A stretch of 64,000 nucleotides of DNA from Lycocorax pyrrhopterus obiensis (GCA_014706295.1 JACSVZ010000025.1:806001-870000), one strand, 5' to 3'; positions 1-12,960 are shown, counted from the stretch's first letter. Notes: generated from the letters alone by a model not told the origin. Numbers and translations are program-made.

Positions 1-1645
1 TGGTGCCCATGTGAGCAGCTCCTGCCTCGTGCTGTGGCTTCTGAGCCACACTGGTGGCACATGGACAAAGACCAGGTGATCCTTTGGGGCCCAGGGAGCT
101 TCTAGATTTAGACAGCACGTTGTAAACCCCGGGTGTGACCCATCCAGCCCGGAGCTGGGCCCGGCTCGTGCTCCCAATCCTGCAGAACCGAGGGGTTTAT
201 TTCAGGATTGAGGAGCTTCAGTTTGGGCTCCCCACCGGAAAACATTCCAAGTGTGAAGAGATGAGGATGTTTCCCTTCTCCAGGGCAGGCATGGGCCGCT
301 CCAGGCCGATCCGCTCTGCTCGCTGGGGAGCTGCAGTCGTGACACTGAGTCGTGACACTGAGTCACATCCTCGGGACTGCGGAGGTGTCCGGTTGCTCGC
401 TCAGCTTTGTTGACTCTGCTGCAGCCACCAGCCCCATTTCCTGGACTTATCTCCCCCAGCAGATTTCCCCTCCTGTCCCTCCCTCCCGTGGCCCATAAAC
501 ACTCGAAATCTCCCGCAGGCCCAATCTGGGCCCGCAGCTTGTCGGGAGCAGATAGCAGCAGATAAGGGGCCAGGCCACATTGTCTTTTTCCAGTTCACTT
601 TTAAATCTGAAAATTGTTTGCTTAAGGAAAAGGAAATGTGCCTGTGTGTGCTGGGGGGCAGCGGGAGGGGAGGGGGCAGAGGAAGGGAGCTGCTTCAGAG
701 ACCAAACTGGGGCACACGAGAGGGACGATTGATGGAGATTGATGAGGGGAGTTCAGTGCAGGTCCCGGTGCAACAGGCCCTTGGAAGCCCTGTGCTCCCA
801 TTATCCTGCCCTGTTCCCAAACATCGGGCCATTCCCAAAGGGAGGGGATTCTGCAGCAGAGCCCTGGGATGAGCATCTCCCCTCAGGCTCTCCAAGGCTG
901 GGTTTGGCTGGAGTGACACCCAGGCCCTCAAGCCTTGGGAAGGACTTTGGGCTGCACCCACATGAGAGGAGTTCTGCCAAGTCCCGTGGTGGGGCTCGAT
1001 CACTAAACCAGTAAAAATCCCAGTGTAAACACATTTATACCCAGTGCTCAAACTGGGACGGTAGGAAACCGCTGTCCCTGCAATCTGTCATCCTGTATGG
1101 GTGAAAACTGCTCTTTATTCCATGTCCCTGCAGTGCTGGGTGACACCTTGTCACTTGTTCTCATCAGCAGAATGGGCTTATTTCACTTCCCAGGTGCAGA
1201 GCAGCTCAGGACTCACGGCAGGATTTGGGAAGCACAGCAGCAGCTCAGGACCTGTGATATCCCGGTTTCCATGGATCAGATAACGGCTCAGGGCCCGAGG
1301 CAGCCCAGGGCTGAAGGGAATGATAAAGGGAGCTGGTGAGCCCTGCATGGGAAATGCTGGGTTAATCTATGGATTGATCTCCTGATGCTGAAGTCAACAA
1401 ACCCCACTACTGTCTGCACTGAGTGCAAGGTTTAGACCCTTTTTGGGGATGAATTTGGAGGTACAGATGGATATGTATTCCCTGAGAAGCTGGGATACAG
1501 CTGGGATGCAACCAGCACAGGGAAACCTGAGGGGCTGATCCTCCTCTCTGGACACACGTAAGATCCAGGCAGCTCTGAGGTGCAGGAATCACCCACATTT
1601 TTACACAGCTTTGGGAACAAACAACCAGAAATACGGGGAAATTAT
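1..1645. other. Upstream non-coding sequence with a small GATA-site cluster
   Basis: No exon, RNA gene or repeat family was recognised. Reading frames are short and have no protein-like character. Three GATA-type sites lie close together: CTTATCT at 446-452, AGATAGC at 550-556 and AGATAAG at 560-566. This may be a weak haematopoietic regulatory element, but that is inference from motifs alone. Confidence 0.5.
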
Positions 1646-1750
1646 CATGGAATCCCAGAATCCCAGAATGGTTTGTGTTGGAAGAGACCTTAAAGCCCAT
1701 CTCGTTCCAACCCCTGCCATGGGCAGGGACACCTTGCACACCCCATCCAT
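1646..1750 (-). mobile_element. CR1 LINE 3' fragment
   Basis: It begins with the reverse-complemented CR1 tail of short direct repeats (ATCCCAGA twice). The diagnostic 'tggaagagaccttaaagccc' and 'gccatgggcagggacacctt' blocks follow, so the element runs on the minus strand. It is heavily 5'-truncated, as is usual for CR1, and has no coding capacity. Confidence 0.9.
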
Positions 1751-4700
1751 TATGGGGCCTAAGAAAGCAAAGAAGAAATTGGGCTGGCCCTTGATGCCTT
1801 CCTTATCGATGGGCCGGGCACGCCTCATTTGGAAAACTCATTTCCTGGGATCAGAGAGGCTCTGATGGAGCTCCAGGAGCTGGGAGGGGGATGTGAGCCA
1901 CGGACTGAGCTGGTGACCACGCAGCAGCTCCTTGACATGTGTGCAAAGAAAAGTCTGAGCCTCTGGAAGTTAAGGGATCCCAGTGGGACTGACAGAACCC
2001 CCTGAATGCAGGGAATGGCTGTGGGAAGGGCTGTGGGAATGGCTGGGGGAATGAAGCGCTGATGTGCTTTGTCCCAGGCAGTTTTTATTCTGCCTCACAG
2101 AATATTCTGTCCCTCTGCAGACTGGAGATGAGAGCAGGGCTCCATTCCCGAATCCCTGTGGGGATAACCATGCCCAGTGCCACGGCAAGCACGACTGGGT
2201 GCTGCTGGACATGGGAATGCTGAGGGCAGAGCTGGGAGAGGATGGAGGGAACAGCAGAGCACCCCTGCTCTGTGCTTTCCCGGAGAAACTGGCCAGGCCT
2301 CACACAGGGGGTGCCTGGACCATCACCCGGGGTTATTTTAGGAAGGAAGAGCAGCTCAGTCCTTGGGGATTCTCTGCTCCATCACCTCCTCACACCATCT
2401 CTGGCCTCCCCAGGAAAATCCTTCACCTGCTCATGTTTCCACAGTGCCATTGAAGGAGAAGGGCAATGAGAACAGACAGCAGCTGCAAACCCCCAGCTTT
2501 TATGGCTGAGCCATCAAAAAATGGCCTCAAAAACCCCAAAGTGGAGTTCTGAAGGGCTGGAGAGCTGCTAAAATACCCCCCTGAGTCCCTGGGCAGGGAC
2601 AGGTGAGGTCTGTCCGGGTTTCCCTGGCCTGACCCTCCGTGGCAGAGGGGTTCCAGCTCCCGTTCTCCGTCCTGGCCATCTCCTGCTCCCTCTCCCACAC
2701 TTTGATTCATGGTGCCCGGCCACCCGTGACCACCCAGGGAAATGGGAGCTGGCCCAGGCAGCCAAGGCCCATCATTGTCCCCCCAGGGGGAGGAACAGAG
2801 GCCACGATAACATCGCTTCATTTCAGCCACAGCCCATTTGTCACTGGCCCGCTCCCGAGTGATCCCTGCGGGAGGAGCTGCCACTGTCCCCAGCACAGTC
2901 AGCACCCAAACTGGGGGGAGAAGGGGACCTCAGAGCCACCTTTCCTTGGCTGGACTCCCAGACTCTTCCTGGGGATCAGGACATTCAGCTGTGCCACAGA
3001 CCCGTGCCTCGGTTTCCCCATCTCTGTTCGTTGGGACCTTTGAGGTACAAAACCATTGGGAGTTTCCCGTTGTCTGAGCAGCCCCGGGGAGAGCTCCTCC
3101 TGAGCCTGGGACCAGCCAGGCTCTGACCCACTTCCCATCCCATTATCCTCCTCATAGAACCGAGCTCTCCTCAGGCCCATTTCCCGATGTTTGGGTTTGG
3201 TTTGCTACTGAGTCCCCAGCAACGAGCAGCAGCCAGATGGCAAAGGTAGCCCGAGCAGGCTCTCCAAGGAGCTTCCCAAGGAGCTTCCCAAGTTCCTGGC
3301 TAAGACCACGACACAGGCGAGGACAAATAAACAGAACCAGAGGAGCAGAACGTCAGCGAGAGCAGAGCCTCAGGATGTGGGAGCAGCAGGGCCCAGCCTG
3401 GATTTGGGATCAAAGAGGAGGAGGCTGCAGCCTTGCCCTGGTCCTTGTCCACCCCAGCTCCCGGCGGAAGATGCTTCAGGAAAGGGTTCCAGGAGTGTCC
3501 TGGGGAAGGAGGAACAGCATTGCATGGCCATTGCTTTTTGGATTCTTTCTCTGTTACAGATGTTCTGTGGACAGCGAAATGAATAAAGCCTGTTTTCCTG
3601 TGGGATCATAGTCCTTGTCCCCTACTCATCCCCTTCCTTCCACCACCCAGCGCTGGGCTGGCCCTGCTGAGCCAAGCAGAAGGTGGCACATCAGAGCCCT
3701 GCCTGGCTCTCCCCTCCACCCAGCTGCTGATTTTTATAAAACCTCTACGAATTTAATCATGACTGGGATACCCAGACTTTCGAGTGTGTCTGGAGTTGGT
3801 CGAGGAGGTGGGGAGGAGGGGGAGTTAAAGCAGATGGGTGAGCAGGGAGATGGCTCGAGGTTCAGGAGCCCAGCTCAGCTTCCCTGCAGCTCTGAAATGC
3901 CTCACAAATGTGGCTCCTTTTCAGACTTTCTTCCCAGTGTTTTCAAACCCGAGGTGTTCTGGTTTGGTAGCTGTCAAACACTTATATTTTTATTTCCACT
4001 CTGAGAACGATTTGGTTTAAAAAAGCCCTTTAATTCCACATCAAACAACACCACAGCTCAGGATTTAGGTGGTTTGATTCTGTCAAAAAGAAATATTTCT
4101 ATTTTCATTATTCCTTCCCTGCTTTATTTTTTTAAAAAAATCTGGGATAGTCAAAGCTTCAAAACCACTGATGAATCAGAAAGTTCATTTTTCACCCTGC
4201 TTGGTGGAGCTGCCTGTCCTGGGGAATTGGCCCACGGCTGTTCCCTGGCCTGCTCCCAGGACCAGGACACATCCAGGTGTCAGGCAGTGGGGTCTGGAAG
4301 CTCAGGCATGGTGACGCTGCTGCCATAAACACAAAGATTTACCAAATGTGCTTTGTTTCCGAGGCAGCCTCGGTGTCAGAGGGCTTGGCAAGGGTCGGGG
4401 GAAGGGATGAGGGTTGCCTGGGGCTGAGCCTCGGGCAGGGCAGGGCAGGGCACTGTGGGCATCCTGTCTGCCTGGGAATTCTGGAACACAGCCCTGGTGT
4501 CAGCCAGGGTGGGGATTTGTGTCCATCAGCAGAAGATTTCTCCTGGGCAGCACCACAGGGATGGGTCTGTGAGAGAAATCATCATCTCCCGCCCCACACC
4601 TCTCCCTTTCTGTTCCTCTCCAAAGCCAAGCCCCAAGTTTTGTCCTGGAATGAACCCAGTTTCCCTGAGGGTTCATCCCACACCTGCACCAGGAAAACGG

Positions 4701-6069
4701 GCACAGCTCCCAGCTGGACTGACCTCGATGAGTGACCCTCTGAAACAGCAGCACTTAAGGAAAAAAGTGCTCCTTCCACTCTAGGGCTACCTCAAACTTA
4801 TGAAAATCCAGATTTCCCAGCATTGCTGGGATCATAGCTCTTTTCTTTTCAAGTTTCCCCGCCCATTCATGCACTCTAAATTCAGATCCCCAGCCCAGGT
4901 TCACCCTCCCTGATGAGGATGATCCCAGCTCCAGAGATGTTCCTGTCTCTGCACAGGGGCACAGCCAGCTCCTCTAGAATCAGATTTTTCTTCATATTGA
5001 CAGAAATTCAGTCACCCCAAGCAGGGTTCTGCACTTGGTGATGTGTGGGAATACTGGGAAATGCCTTCAGCGAGGCCGGGAACGGAGGCTGATCCCTGCT
5101 TTGGTCAGACTCCTGCTCTGCTCACGGCACTTCCACAGGAACCACTTGCAGCTGCCGGAGATTATTCACTGCACCCCCAAACTACCAGAGAAAGGTGCAC
5201 ACTGTGATATTTTCTGCTTGGGCAGCATCCGATGGGCCCGGCTGGAGGTGAGGAGACAAGGAGAGGGATGTGAGTCTCCCCGCGTGGGGCAGGGGAAGGA
5301 CAGCAGCACCCAGAGGAAGAAATGCTCTTCGTGCCAAGAAGCCAATTTCTGCTCCCTAAGCATCCTAACTCTGATTTTCCTTATTTATTTTACCCAACCC
5401 CTCGCTCCAGGGGAGTTCAGTGGTGCACAGAGGAGAGCTCTGACCAGGGCAGAGTGGCAAGGAAATCAGCTTTGCTGGGGCAGAGAAATCTCTGTGCATT
5501 TCTGCCTGGGCCTTTTCAAACGCCTGTGCAGGAGTGGGCAGGGCAGGCTCCAGAGGGGCTGGTGGGAAGGCTCCAGGGTAATACCTGGGTGTGCTTCAGC
5601 TGGAAGCAGCTCTGCTGTCACCTCTCCACTGCCCACTGAGGTCACCTGTGCAGCACGCGGCTCCTGGTGTCTCCGGTGCCCATGGGAGGGGTTTTCCTCG
5701 GCATCAGCAGGCCCTGGTCTGTCCAGGAGAGCTGCTGGAAAGCCAGAGCAGAGCTCCACCCCTGCCCAGGGATCCATGTCTCCTGACTCCAGACATGTTT
5801 ACAGATGGATATTTACGGATGTCAAACCCACCACCACAGTGGCTGCGGGGTGTGAGTGAGTGTCCTGCTGTCCCCTGGCTCTGCTCCGGGGATCCCTGTT
5901 CCCAGCCAGGGCTGGGATGGGGCTCCTGCTCCTGGGTCACAGGGTTGGGTTCAAATCCCAGCTGCAGCAGAGCTCAGCCCAGGCAAGACAAAACCTCCCC
6001 TGCCCTGCCCCCAGCCCCACGCACGCAGAGCCCAACACCCCACTGGGGTGTGAACATCAGGCAGGAGGA
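1751..6069. other. Non-coding, no recognised gene
   Basis: This is GC-rich unique sequence with no exon that I recognise. Several frames of 80-270 codons are open here, the longest at 5035-5859. They lack domain motifs and have erratic composition, so they are treated as chance. A lower-GC pocket at 3950-4190 (poly-T/A stretches, TTTATAAAA-like words near 3730) stands out from its surroundings but shows no clear feature. Confidence 0.5.
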
Positions 6070-6130
6070 CCCAGAACCTCCAAAGGCTTTTCCAATGGGA
6101 ATGATTCCATGATTCCGTGAGTCTGTGACC
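6070..6130 (+). mobile_element. Degenerate CR1 tail (possible)
   Basis: The stretch ends in 'gattccatgattccgtgag', the sense-strand terminal octamer repeat typical of CR1. The upstream part is too diverged to assign with confidence, so it could be a coincidental match to the repeat tail. Confidence 0.45.
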
Positions 6131-6439
6131 CAATCCCAACCTGCCAGCTGTGGTTGCTGGGCTTTCCTTAACCGGCCATGTGCCCTGATGTGAGAACTGG
6201 GAGCAGAATCAGGCTCCTGAGGTGGCCGGGGTGCTGTCAGTACACGGAGGCAGGGGCGGGGTCGGGGTTTAATGTCCTGGGACCCGTCACTGGCTCGGGA
6301 AAAGATGGGAAGTTTCCCATGGATTTACACCCAGAGGGCTCAGGAGCTGAGCTTAAATCAATGAGTTTGAGCCAGAGCAGGAGCTGGGCTGGGGGTGAGG
6401 CTGGGAACAGGCCCCATTTCCGTAGGGCTGAGGTCATCC

Positions 6440-6835
6440 GGGGAGAGCACCAGCTCAGGCTGTCCCGTGGGGGAGAGCACCAGCTCAGGCTGTCCCCATG
6501 GGGGAGGACACCAGCTCAGGGTGTCCCTGCAGGAGAGGACACCAGCCCAGGGTGTCCCCACAGGCAAGAAAACCATCTCAGGATGTCCCCACCAGGGGAG
6601 GACACCAGCTCAGGGGGCCCCCATGGGGGAGGACACCAGCTCAGGGGGTCCCCATGGGGGAGAGCACCAACTCAGGGTGTTCAGACAGGCAAGAAAATCA
6701 TCTCAGGATGTCCCCACCAGGGGAAAACACCATCTCAGGATGTCCCCAGAGGAGAGCACCAGCACAGGGTGTCCCTGCAGGGGAGGACACCAGCCCAGGG
6801 TGTCCCCACAGGGGATTGCCCCAGCACTGGTGTCA
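6440..6835. repeat. Minisatellite, ~30-32 bp unit, about 13 copies
   Basis: Units follow the pattern gggaggacaccagctcaggg plus tgtccccacag, with substitutions and 1-2 bp length changes between copies. A variant unit beginning 'gcaagaaaaccatctcagg' occurs at 6570 and again near 6690, which suggests duplication of blocks of several units. Long open frames across it come from repeat periodicity, not from a gene. Confidence 0.92.
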
Positions 6836-7275
6836 TCCAGCGAGTTTCCCTCTCTGGGGCCATGTCCTCCTGCCTCCAGAACGGGGTTTGTTATTTTTAG
6901 GACTGCCAAGGCAGCGGCGTTTCCCAGCGGGCTTGGGGACACCCCGTGGTATTGTCCTGTGCTCAGAGCACCCGGGATCATCCCAGCAGGACCCAAGGCT
7001 TGGCTGGACACTCCTTTTCCATTCCTTTTGGGTGATCCTGGGTGAGGTTTGGGCCAGGGGCCACCGAGGCCCTGTTGATCCCCAAATGACATTTCCCTGG
7101 AGCGGCAGCGCTGAGCACGGGGCCTGTTTGCACTTTGGGATCAGCCTGCAGGAGGGGATGAGGACACGTCCTCAGCCCAGGGTTGCTGTAAATCCAGACC
7201 TCGTTATGTCATGTGCACATGGAAGGGGCCCTCAGTGTCCATCCGAGACTCATGGGCAGCAGAAGGGATGCAGCT

Positions 7276-7426
7276 CCCCATGGAGTCACCCTTCAGAGTG
7301 TCCCAATCCCCCCTGGAGGGACGCAGATCCCCATGAAGTCACCCTTCAGAGTGTCCCAATCCCCCCTGGAGGGACGCAGATCCCTATGGAGTCACCCTTC
7401 GGAGTGTCCCAATCCCCCTGGAGTCC
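7276..7426. repeat. Tandem triplication, 53-bp unit
   Basis: Copies start at 7276, 7329 and 7382. Each contains 'ccatggagtcacccttcaga' followed by 'gtgtcccaatcccccctgga'. The first two are nearly identical and the third is truncated. The few differences between copies suggest a recent expansion. Confidence 0.93.
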
Positions 7427-9619
7427 CTGGCCTGTCACAGGGCTTCGAGTGCTGTCCCTGGGAGCAGGGATGTCGCTCCCAGCTGAGCTGTCGCTGTGCA
7501 CCAGCCTTTCCTGGGAAGCCCCAGCACGTCAGACACATCCTGCACCCTGCAGCATCCATGGATGCGCCTCCTTTCCTTTTTTTCCCAGTTATTTGTGGTT
7601 GTTGTTTTCGCTCTGTTGGGCCGAGCAGATGTTCCGCACATCTGGCCACAGCGCGTTTGCTCTGCAGGCTCGTCTGCGCTGTGCTGGTGACACAGCAGCA
7701 GGGAAAGGAGCGGGAATGGCTCTGCCACATCTCCTGCTGCGCAACCCAGAGGTTTTGGTGCCTTTGCTGCTGCCCAGGGGTTAAACTGGGCAGCCTCCAG
7801 GATTCCCAGTGCCAGGCAGCCTGGCTTTGGGGTGTGCCACAGAATGATCAGTGGGGTGAGGGCTGAGGTTTGCTCTGAGGTGTCTCTCCAACTTGCCACA
7901 CACCAAAGCTCTGGCTGGAAGTTTTCCCTGAGGAAAGGTGATGATGAAATCCTTCTTTATTTTCTGAGTGCGAAGACTTCACAGCCTCAGCTTCAGAATG
8001 GAAATATTGTCAGGAAATCCCAAATCAATAATTTTGGGCTGCTTAAAGAAAGAGATAAGTTGCTCTCTAACAAAAATAAATTAGGAGCAGACGGTAAAAC
8101 ATTTGGTTTTCCACTCTGGAGCAGAGAAGCCCATTTTATGTGAGTGTGTGTGGAAAAAAGATCCACGTCTGAGCATCCCTGTGTGCCACAGGCCAGCCCT
8201 CGCTGGCAGCTCCGGCTGAGGGTTTGAACCTGTGGCGAGCAGGAAAGGAATTGTTCCACAGCCCCATTCCACAGCTCTCCTTTATGGAGACAGCATTGTC
8301 TGGAAGCAGTGTGTGCTCCCTTAAACATTCCCTGATAAAGCTGTGGCTCGCTGCTGCAGGAGTGAAACAGGAAATTTATCCAACACCTCTGTGGAGCCGT
8401 GGAAAGCACAGTGCTGGGAGACTGGAAAGTGTAAAAATCATGGCAAAGTACAAAAAGTCCTTGGCCTGGGCTCTGGGCTGTGCAAATTGAGTTCCTTGCT
8501 GACATCAATCCCTATTTGCTGCAGCGAGGTGAGGAATTTCGTGATTGCAAAGGCAAATTCCCAAGGAAAATTGTCCTCCCGTCCTGTGGTCTGGGCAATA
8601 AAGCTCCAAAGCAGCTGGCTGCCCTCAAAGCAAATGGGGATTTGGGTTTTTAGTGTATTATCCATCAGCTCCAATTATCTGCCTTATCCCTCTGGGTGGG
8701 AAAGGAGATCTGTGAAGTGAGAAAAAACAGGAAAGGAATACATTTATTTATAGAAACAAAGGTGTTAATTGTCCCATCTCCACATCTCAGTGAGAATGGA
8801 CAGAAAAGGGGATCAGGATCTTATTGGAGAGCTTTTGAGGGATGCTGAGGGGTGTCCTGCGGCTCATGACACTGTGGATGGAGCTGTCAAGGAGTCACAG
8901 AGGAATCGCGGAGCCCCGAGGGTTTCAGCTGCTGTGGGCAAGTTCCTGCTCCCCCTCTCCCAGCAGAAGGGATGGGCTGGGAGGGCCCACACGGGGTTTG
9001 GGATGTTTTTAGGATTAGGGGAATTACCCGAGGCTTGCAGGGGGCTGCTGGTGAACAAGGGGGGTCAGCAGGTTATCGGCGTGAGGGAGGAGCTGTATTT
9101 CTTCCGTGTCTTTCCACAGGAGGCAAAAAGCTCATCCGAGTTGGGAAAGCCCCGTCAGCTGCTCCTTCTCAGTGGCACTCTCAGGTTTAGGGACATCCAG
9201 GAGTTTTGTGACTCCTGAAGGAGAGCTGGGCCCACAAAGTCGTTCTTCTGCTGGAGGTGGAGCAGGTGGGGCAGGAACAGAACTGAAAGGGAGCTGGGAG
9301 CTCCCCGGGGATAACTGCCAGGGATAACTGATACGAGAAAATGGGGAACTGCCTCGTTTGGCTCTCTCTGTTTGGGGAAGTGAGAGGGAAAACTCCCACT
9401 GCGAGTGCCTGGGGATGCTGAGGGAGAGGTCCAGAGCAGCACGTGCACGGTTCAGGAGGAGGAGGTTTCCTTTGAGCCTCCCAGCTCAGGATGCCCTTCC
9501 CTGCACCCCTGAGCCCCGGGATGTGCCCCAGAACAGGGGAGCCATGAGCTGGGCACCACCATGGAGCTGCAGAGCTGCTGAGCCTGCTCTGCCTGCAGCC
9601 CAGACAGCCACGGCTTCCA
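7427..9619. other. Non-coding, no recognised gene
   Basis: No exon or repeat family was recognised. A lower-GC unique patch at about 7920-8130 contains an AGATAAG site near 8052 and runs of A/T-rich words. It could be a conserved non-coding element, but only alignment with other birds can show that. Confidence 0.45.
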
Positions 9620-9866
9620 CCTCCCAGGAGGCGGCTTTCCTCCATCTGCCCGGGAAGATGCTCTCCTCCGTCTCCCAGGAAGATATTTTCCTCCATCCCC
9701 CAAGGAGATTCTTTCCTCCATCTCCCCGGGAAGATGTTTTACCTCATGTTTCTCCCATGGAGATTCTTCCCTCACCTCCCACAAAAATGCTTTTCCTGCA
9801 CTTCCAATGAGGATTCTTCCCCCCACGTCCCACGGAGACGCTTCCCTCCACCTTCCCCATCCTCGT
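9620..9866. repeat. Minisatellite, ~26 bp unit, about 9 degenerate copies
   Basis: The unit resembles ctccatctgcccgggaagat plus gctttc. Copies from 9620 to 9866 vary in the middle but keep the pyrimidine-rich 'ttcctcca' junctions. It has the strand-asymmetric composition seen in the other minisatellites of this window and no protein-coding meaning. Confidence 0.85.
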
Positions 9867-11749
9867 CCCCTCTCCATGAGGAGCCAGAGGGGCTCCGTGA
9901 CATCCCGGGCTGAGCCGGAGGAACCGAGGATTCTCCCGGAGCTGCGCTCCCTCCGCCCGGCTGGCGGCTCAGGAACTCTGAAATGCTGGCATCTTGTGGC
10001 AGCTTGGGAAAACAGCATTTCTGCTGAGGCCAGAGCTGCTGCTTTGAGAAATCCCGCATTGTTCCGGACCCCGACGGACGGGGAGGGAATTCTGGCCAGC
10101 AAAGAGAGAAACTGGGTGCATTTGTTGGGGGAGAAGAGGGGATGTGGCACTCCCGCTCCTCCCACCCCCGATTTCTGCAGCAGCCCTGGCCCTTTCAGAG
10201 GATGTGGTTATCCAACAACGAACTTCCCAGATGGATTTTGATCCCCATTCTTCCTCCGTGCCATATTTTGCCCTGCCTGTGGTCTCTGGGCTGGGGGGTT
10301 GTGTCAATCAGCCGAGGAGCCCAGACCACATGAGACATTTCCCCTCATCCTGGAGATCTCTCTCATCTGATTTTGGAAGATCTGAGGGAGCTGAGATTTG
10401 ATGGCAGCTCTGTCCCCTCCAGCCAGCACCAGAGAGGGATGAAAAATCTCTGTGGGTTTGGCTCAGATCTTCTCCAACTCCTTTTGCCAGATGGACTCTC
10501 AGCCAAGCCCAGCTGCAATGCTGGGAATCCTCATCCGGCAGGGGAAGGGTTGTTCAATCCATTGGAACAAGGGAGTTCCCACAGCTGCAGTTTCAGGTGG
10601 ATTCACCCAGGTGCTCAGTGGGTGCCAAATCCCCTCCCTCGGAGCCCTCCTGGACACACAAATTCTCATCTCAGAGCATGAAATCGCTAAGAGCAGCTCC
10701 CACCCCTCCCTCCCTCCCTCCTGCTCCTGGCAGGGAGACGCTCTGTGATGCTCCAGGAGCTCTTGTGGCCCTCGCTGCCCTGAGAAATGTCTTGGGGACC
10801 TGGAACCCTTTAATGAAACAGGAAATGTCAATTATTCCAGGGATATAAATAACCCGGGAAAAGCAGGCTACGAGAACATCTGGTTCTGCACGCTCCCGTA
10901 CGGTCTGATGGCACCGGGACAGGAGCTGGGAGAGCTCCCGGCTTTGGTCCATAGCAGGATGCTCCGGGCTGTCAGCAGGGTCCTCTGGATCTGTCCAAGC
11001 ACAATTCCCTGTCAGCTTGGATGGGAATCCAGGATTAAGGATGAGTCCAAGGCAGTAGCGCAGGGAGGGGACACAGTCCCACCTCCAAGGCAAGTCCCAC
11101 TTGTCATCACCTCTCCCAAACCCTTTTCCTGCCCCTTTCCCTGCTGCCCCATGCTCAGTGTCCTGTCCAGGTGAGCTGAGCCATGGCCAGGGGCCGTCCC
11201 TCTCAGGTGCTGAAGGACGTGAGCTCAGAAAACAGGGAACGGAGGAGGCAGACCCAGGTGTCCGTGTCTGTCTTGATAACCCAGCGGGGCTGCGAGCATC
11301 GGGCTCTTCCCTGCTCCTCCAGGAGGGTGGGAAAGGGCCGTGGATTCACAGGGATTGGGGGAGTCTTGGGAGTATTTTCCGCAGAACTGCTGCTGCTCTG
11401 GCAGCCTGTGGGGGCTGGAAGGACCAGGGTGGCCGGAGGCTCCCAGGGAGGATTCCTTGTGTGCATTGGCAAAATGTGCTGGGATTTTTTCTGGGAAAAA
11501 TAACCAGCTTCTAAGGAATGTGCTGAGGGAATGTTTTCAGCCACAGTGGACTTTGGAAGATGATGCTCGGAGAGAAAAGACCAATTTAAGATACATTAAC
11601 TGCAACATTGGAGAGAACAGACACACCTGGGGGCAAATCCTTCTTCCGTGAGTGCTCTGTGCCTTTATTTGAGGGGAGGCAGCCTGGGAGCCATCCCATA
11701 CCCAGAGAGGCTTCTGACATGCGAGCCCAGCTCTAAATCGCTTCCTCCT
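9867..11749. other. Non-coding, no recognised gene
   Basis: Unique GC-rich sequence. Open frames are short, overlapping and on both strands, without recognisable domains. A less GC-rich patch near 10800-10870 includes 'aaacaggaaatg', an ETS-type GGAA core, but no feature can be called from it. Confidence 0.45.
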
Positions 11750-11965
11750 TTATTAGAAGTAACCATTGGCACGAGCTGCCACGGGAAGTGATGGATTCTC
11801 CATCTCTTGAAGTCTTTAAATCAAGACCGGATGCTGTTCTGGAAGAGATGTGGAGCCAGGCAGGAATGCTCGGGCTCAGGGCAGGAATAAGGGGATGGAC
11901 TCATCTGGCCTGCGTTAGATGGGAAGTCAGCCGGGATAATCTATGGTCCTCTGGCTGGCTCTGAG
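11750..11965 (+). mobile_element. Ancient CR1-like LINE 3' fragment (older subfamily)
   Basis: Sequence such as 'gattctccatctcttgaagt' followed by 'ctttaaatcaagaccggatg' matches the 3' region of old CR1 lineages shared by birds, turtles and crocodilians. It differs from the younger passerine CR1 copies elsewhere in the window. The end reads 'cctgcgttagatgggaagtc' and then 'ataatctatggtcc'. The subfamily name is from memory of the family pattern, so it is tentative. Confidence 0.75.
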
Positions 11966-12802
11966 ATCTGTGGAAGTTCAGATCTGCAGCCAAAGCAGGG
12001 GGCTCCTCACGTGTCTCTGACAGAGCAGCGCCCTGGGGTGCAGGAAAGCCTCTGTACTGCCTGGAGAGCTCCCAGTGCCTGTGGATTTATCCTCACCGAT
12101 ACCTGAGGCAGTGCCATTTCCCAGGAAATCTCTTCTCTGGGCTTAACTTGGTTCGTTCTGTCTCCAAAACCCTCCAAGTGTTCCCAGCTTCCTGCTGCCA
12201 GCTTGGGCACTCAAAGGTTCTCCACCATCCATCCCCTTCCCAGCTTGTCAGCCCTTGGAGGCGGCTCTCCTTCGCCCTCTTATCCCAAGCAAACTCATGA
12301 TAATTAAACTTGAGCTAATTGCAGCAGCAGGGGAGGCCGGTGCAAACCCCCCAGCCCTGCAGTAAAGTGGCCAAAAGGAGCTAAGCTTGGAGAATTTATT
12401 TTTGGCTCCTTCCAGCACTCGGGAGATGGATGTGGAAAACCAGCCAGGAAAGCCAGGAGAGAGGGAATCCACTGAGCTCAAAATGAAGATGAAAAGCTCA
12501 GCCCAGGCCTGTTAACAGCGACTTTGTGCTCCGGGTCTTGCACGGGTGAAGCGAAAAGCACAGAGACCCAAGTTTGGGAGTTTGGGAGATTGAACCCTTG
12601 GACATGTTTTCATGATTTAATAGGAAAAGAGCATCTCACTTGGGACTTTTGCCTCCCTGGAGGAGAAAATGGGAGAGAAAAGGAGTCTTTATTCAGCCCC
12701 GAGACCGTCTGCACCTGCCAGACCTCGTGATGGAAGGTGTCTTGTGCTGCTCTTGGCTGACTCGCTCATCCCTGACCTTCCCCGGGAGCGGGGGGGTCCA
12801 GC
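11966..12802. other. Non-coding, no recognised gene
   Basis: No exon, RNA or repeat was recognised. An AT-richer stretch around 12290-12420 contains 'cttgagctaattgcagcagc' and may be conserved regulatory sequence. There is no other support. Confidence 0.4.
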
Positions 12803-12960
12803 CCCATCCCTGCCCTTCCTGGGAATTTGGGCTCCATCCCCATCCCTGCCCTTCCCCGGCAGCAGGGAGCTCCAGCTCCATCCCTGCCCTTCCTGGGAAT
12901 TCGGGCTCCAGCCCCGGCTCCATCCCTGCTCTTCCCGGGAATTCGGGCTCCTGCCCTGGC
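12803..12960. repeat. Minisatellite, ~40 bp unit, about 4 copies
   Basis: Four copies of 'catccctgcccttcctggga' plus 'attcgggctccagcccc' lie in tandem with small length differences. One copy carries a divergent 'ccccggcagcagggagctcc' middle. Confidence 0.88.

Noticed and set aside
5035..5859. 274-codon open frame on the + strand
   Set aside because: No recognisable domain, erratic composition and competing frames on both strands. GC-rich bird DNA gives long chance frames. No splice or promoter context supports it.
6440..6835. Possible CRISPR-like array
   Set aside because: The units are contiguous with no unique spacers, and the genome is vertebrate. It is a minisatellite.
6498..7784. 428-codon open frame, the longest in the window
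   Set aside because: Its first third is the 30-bp minisatellite and part of the rest is the 53-bp repeat. The translation is periodic low-complexity sequence with no family match that I know.
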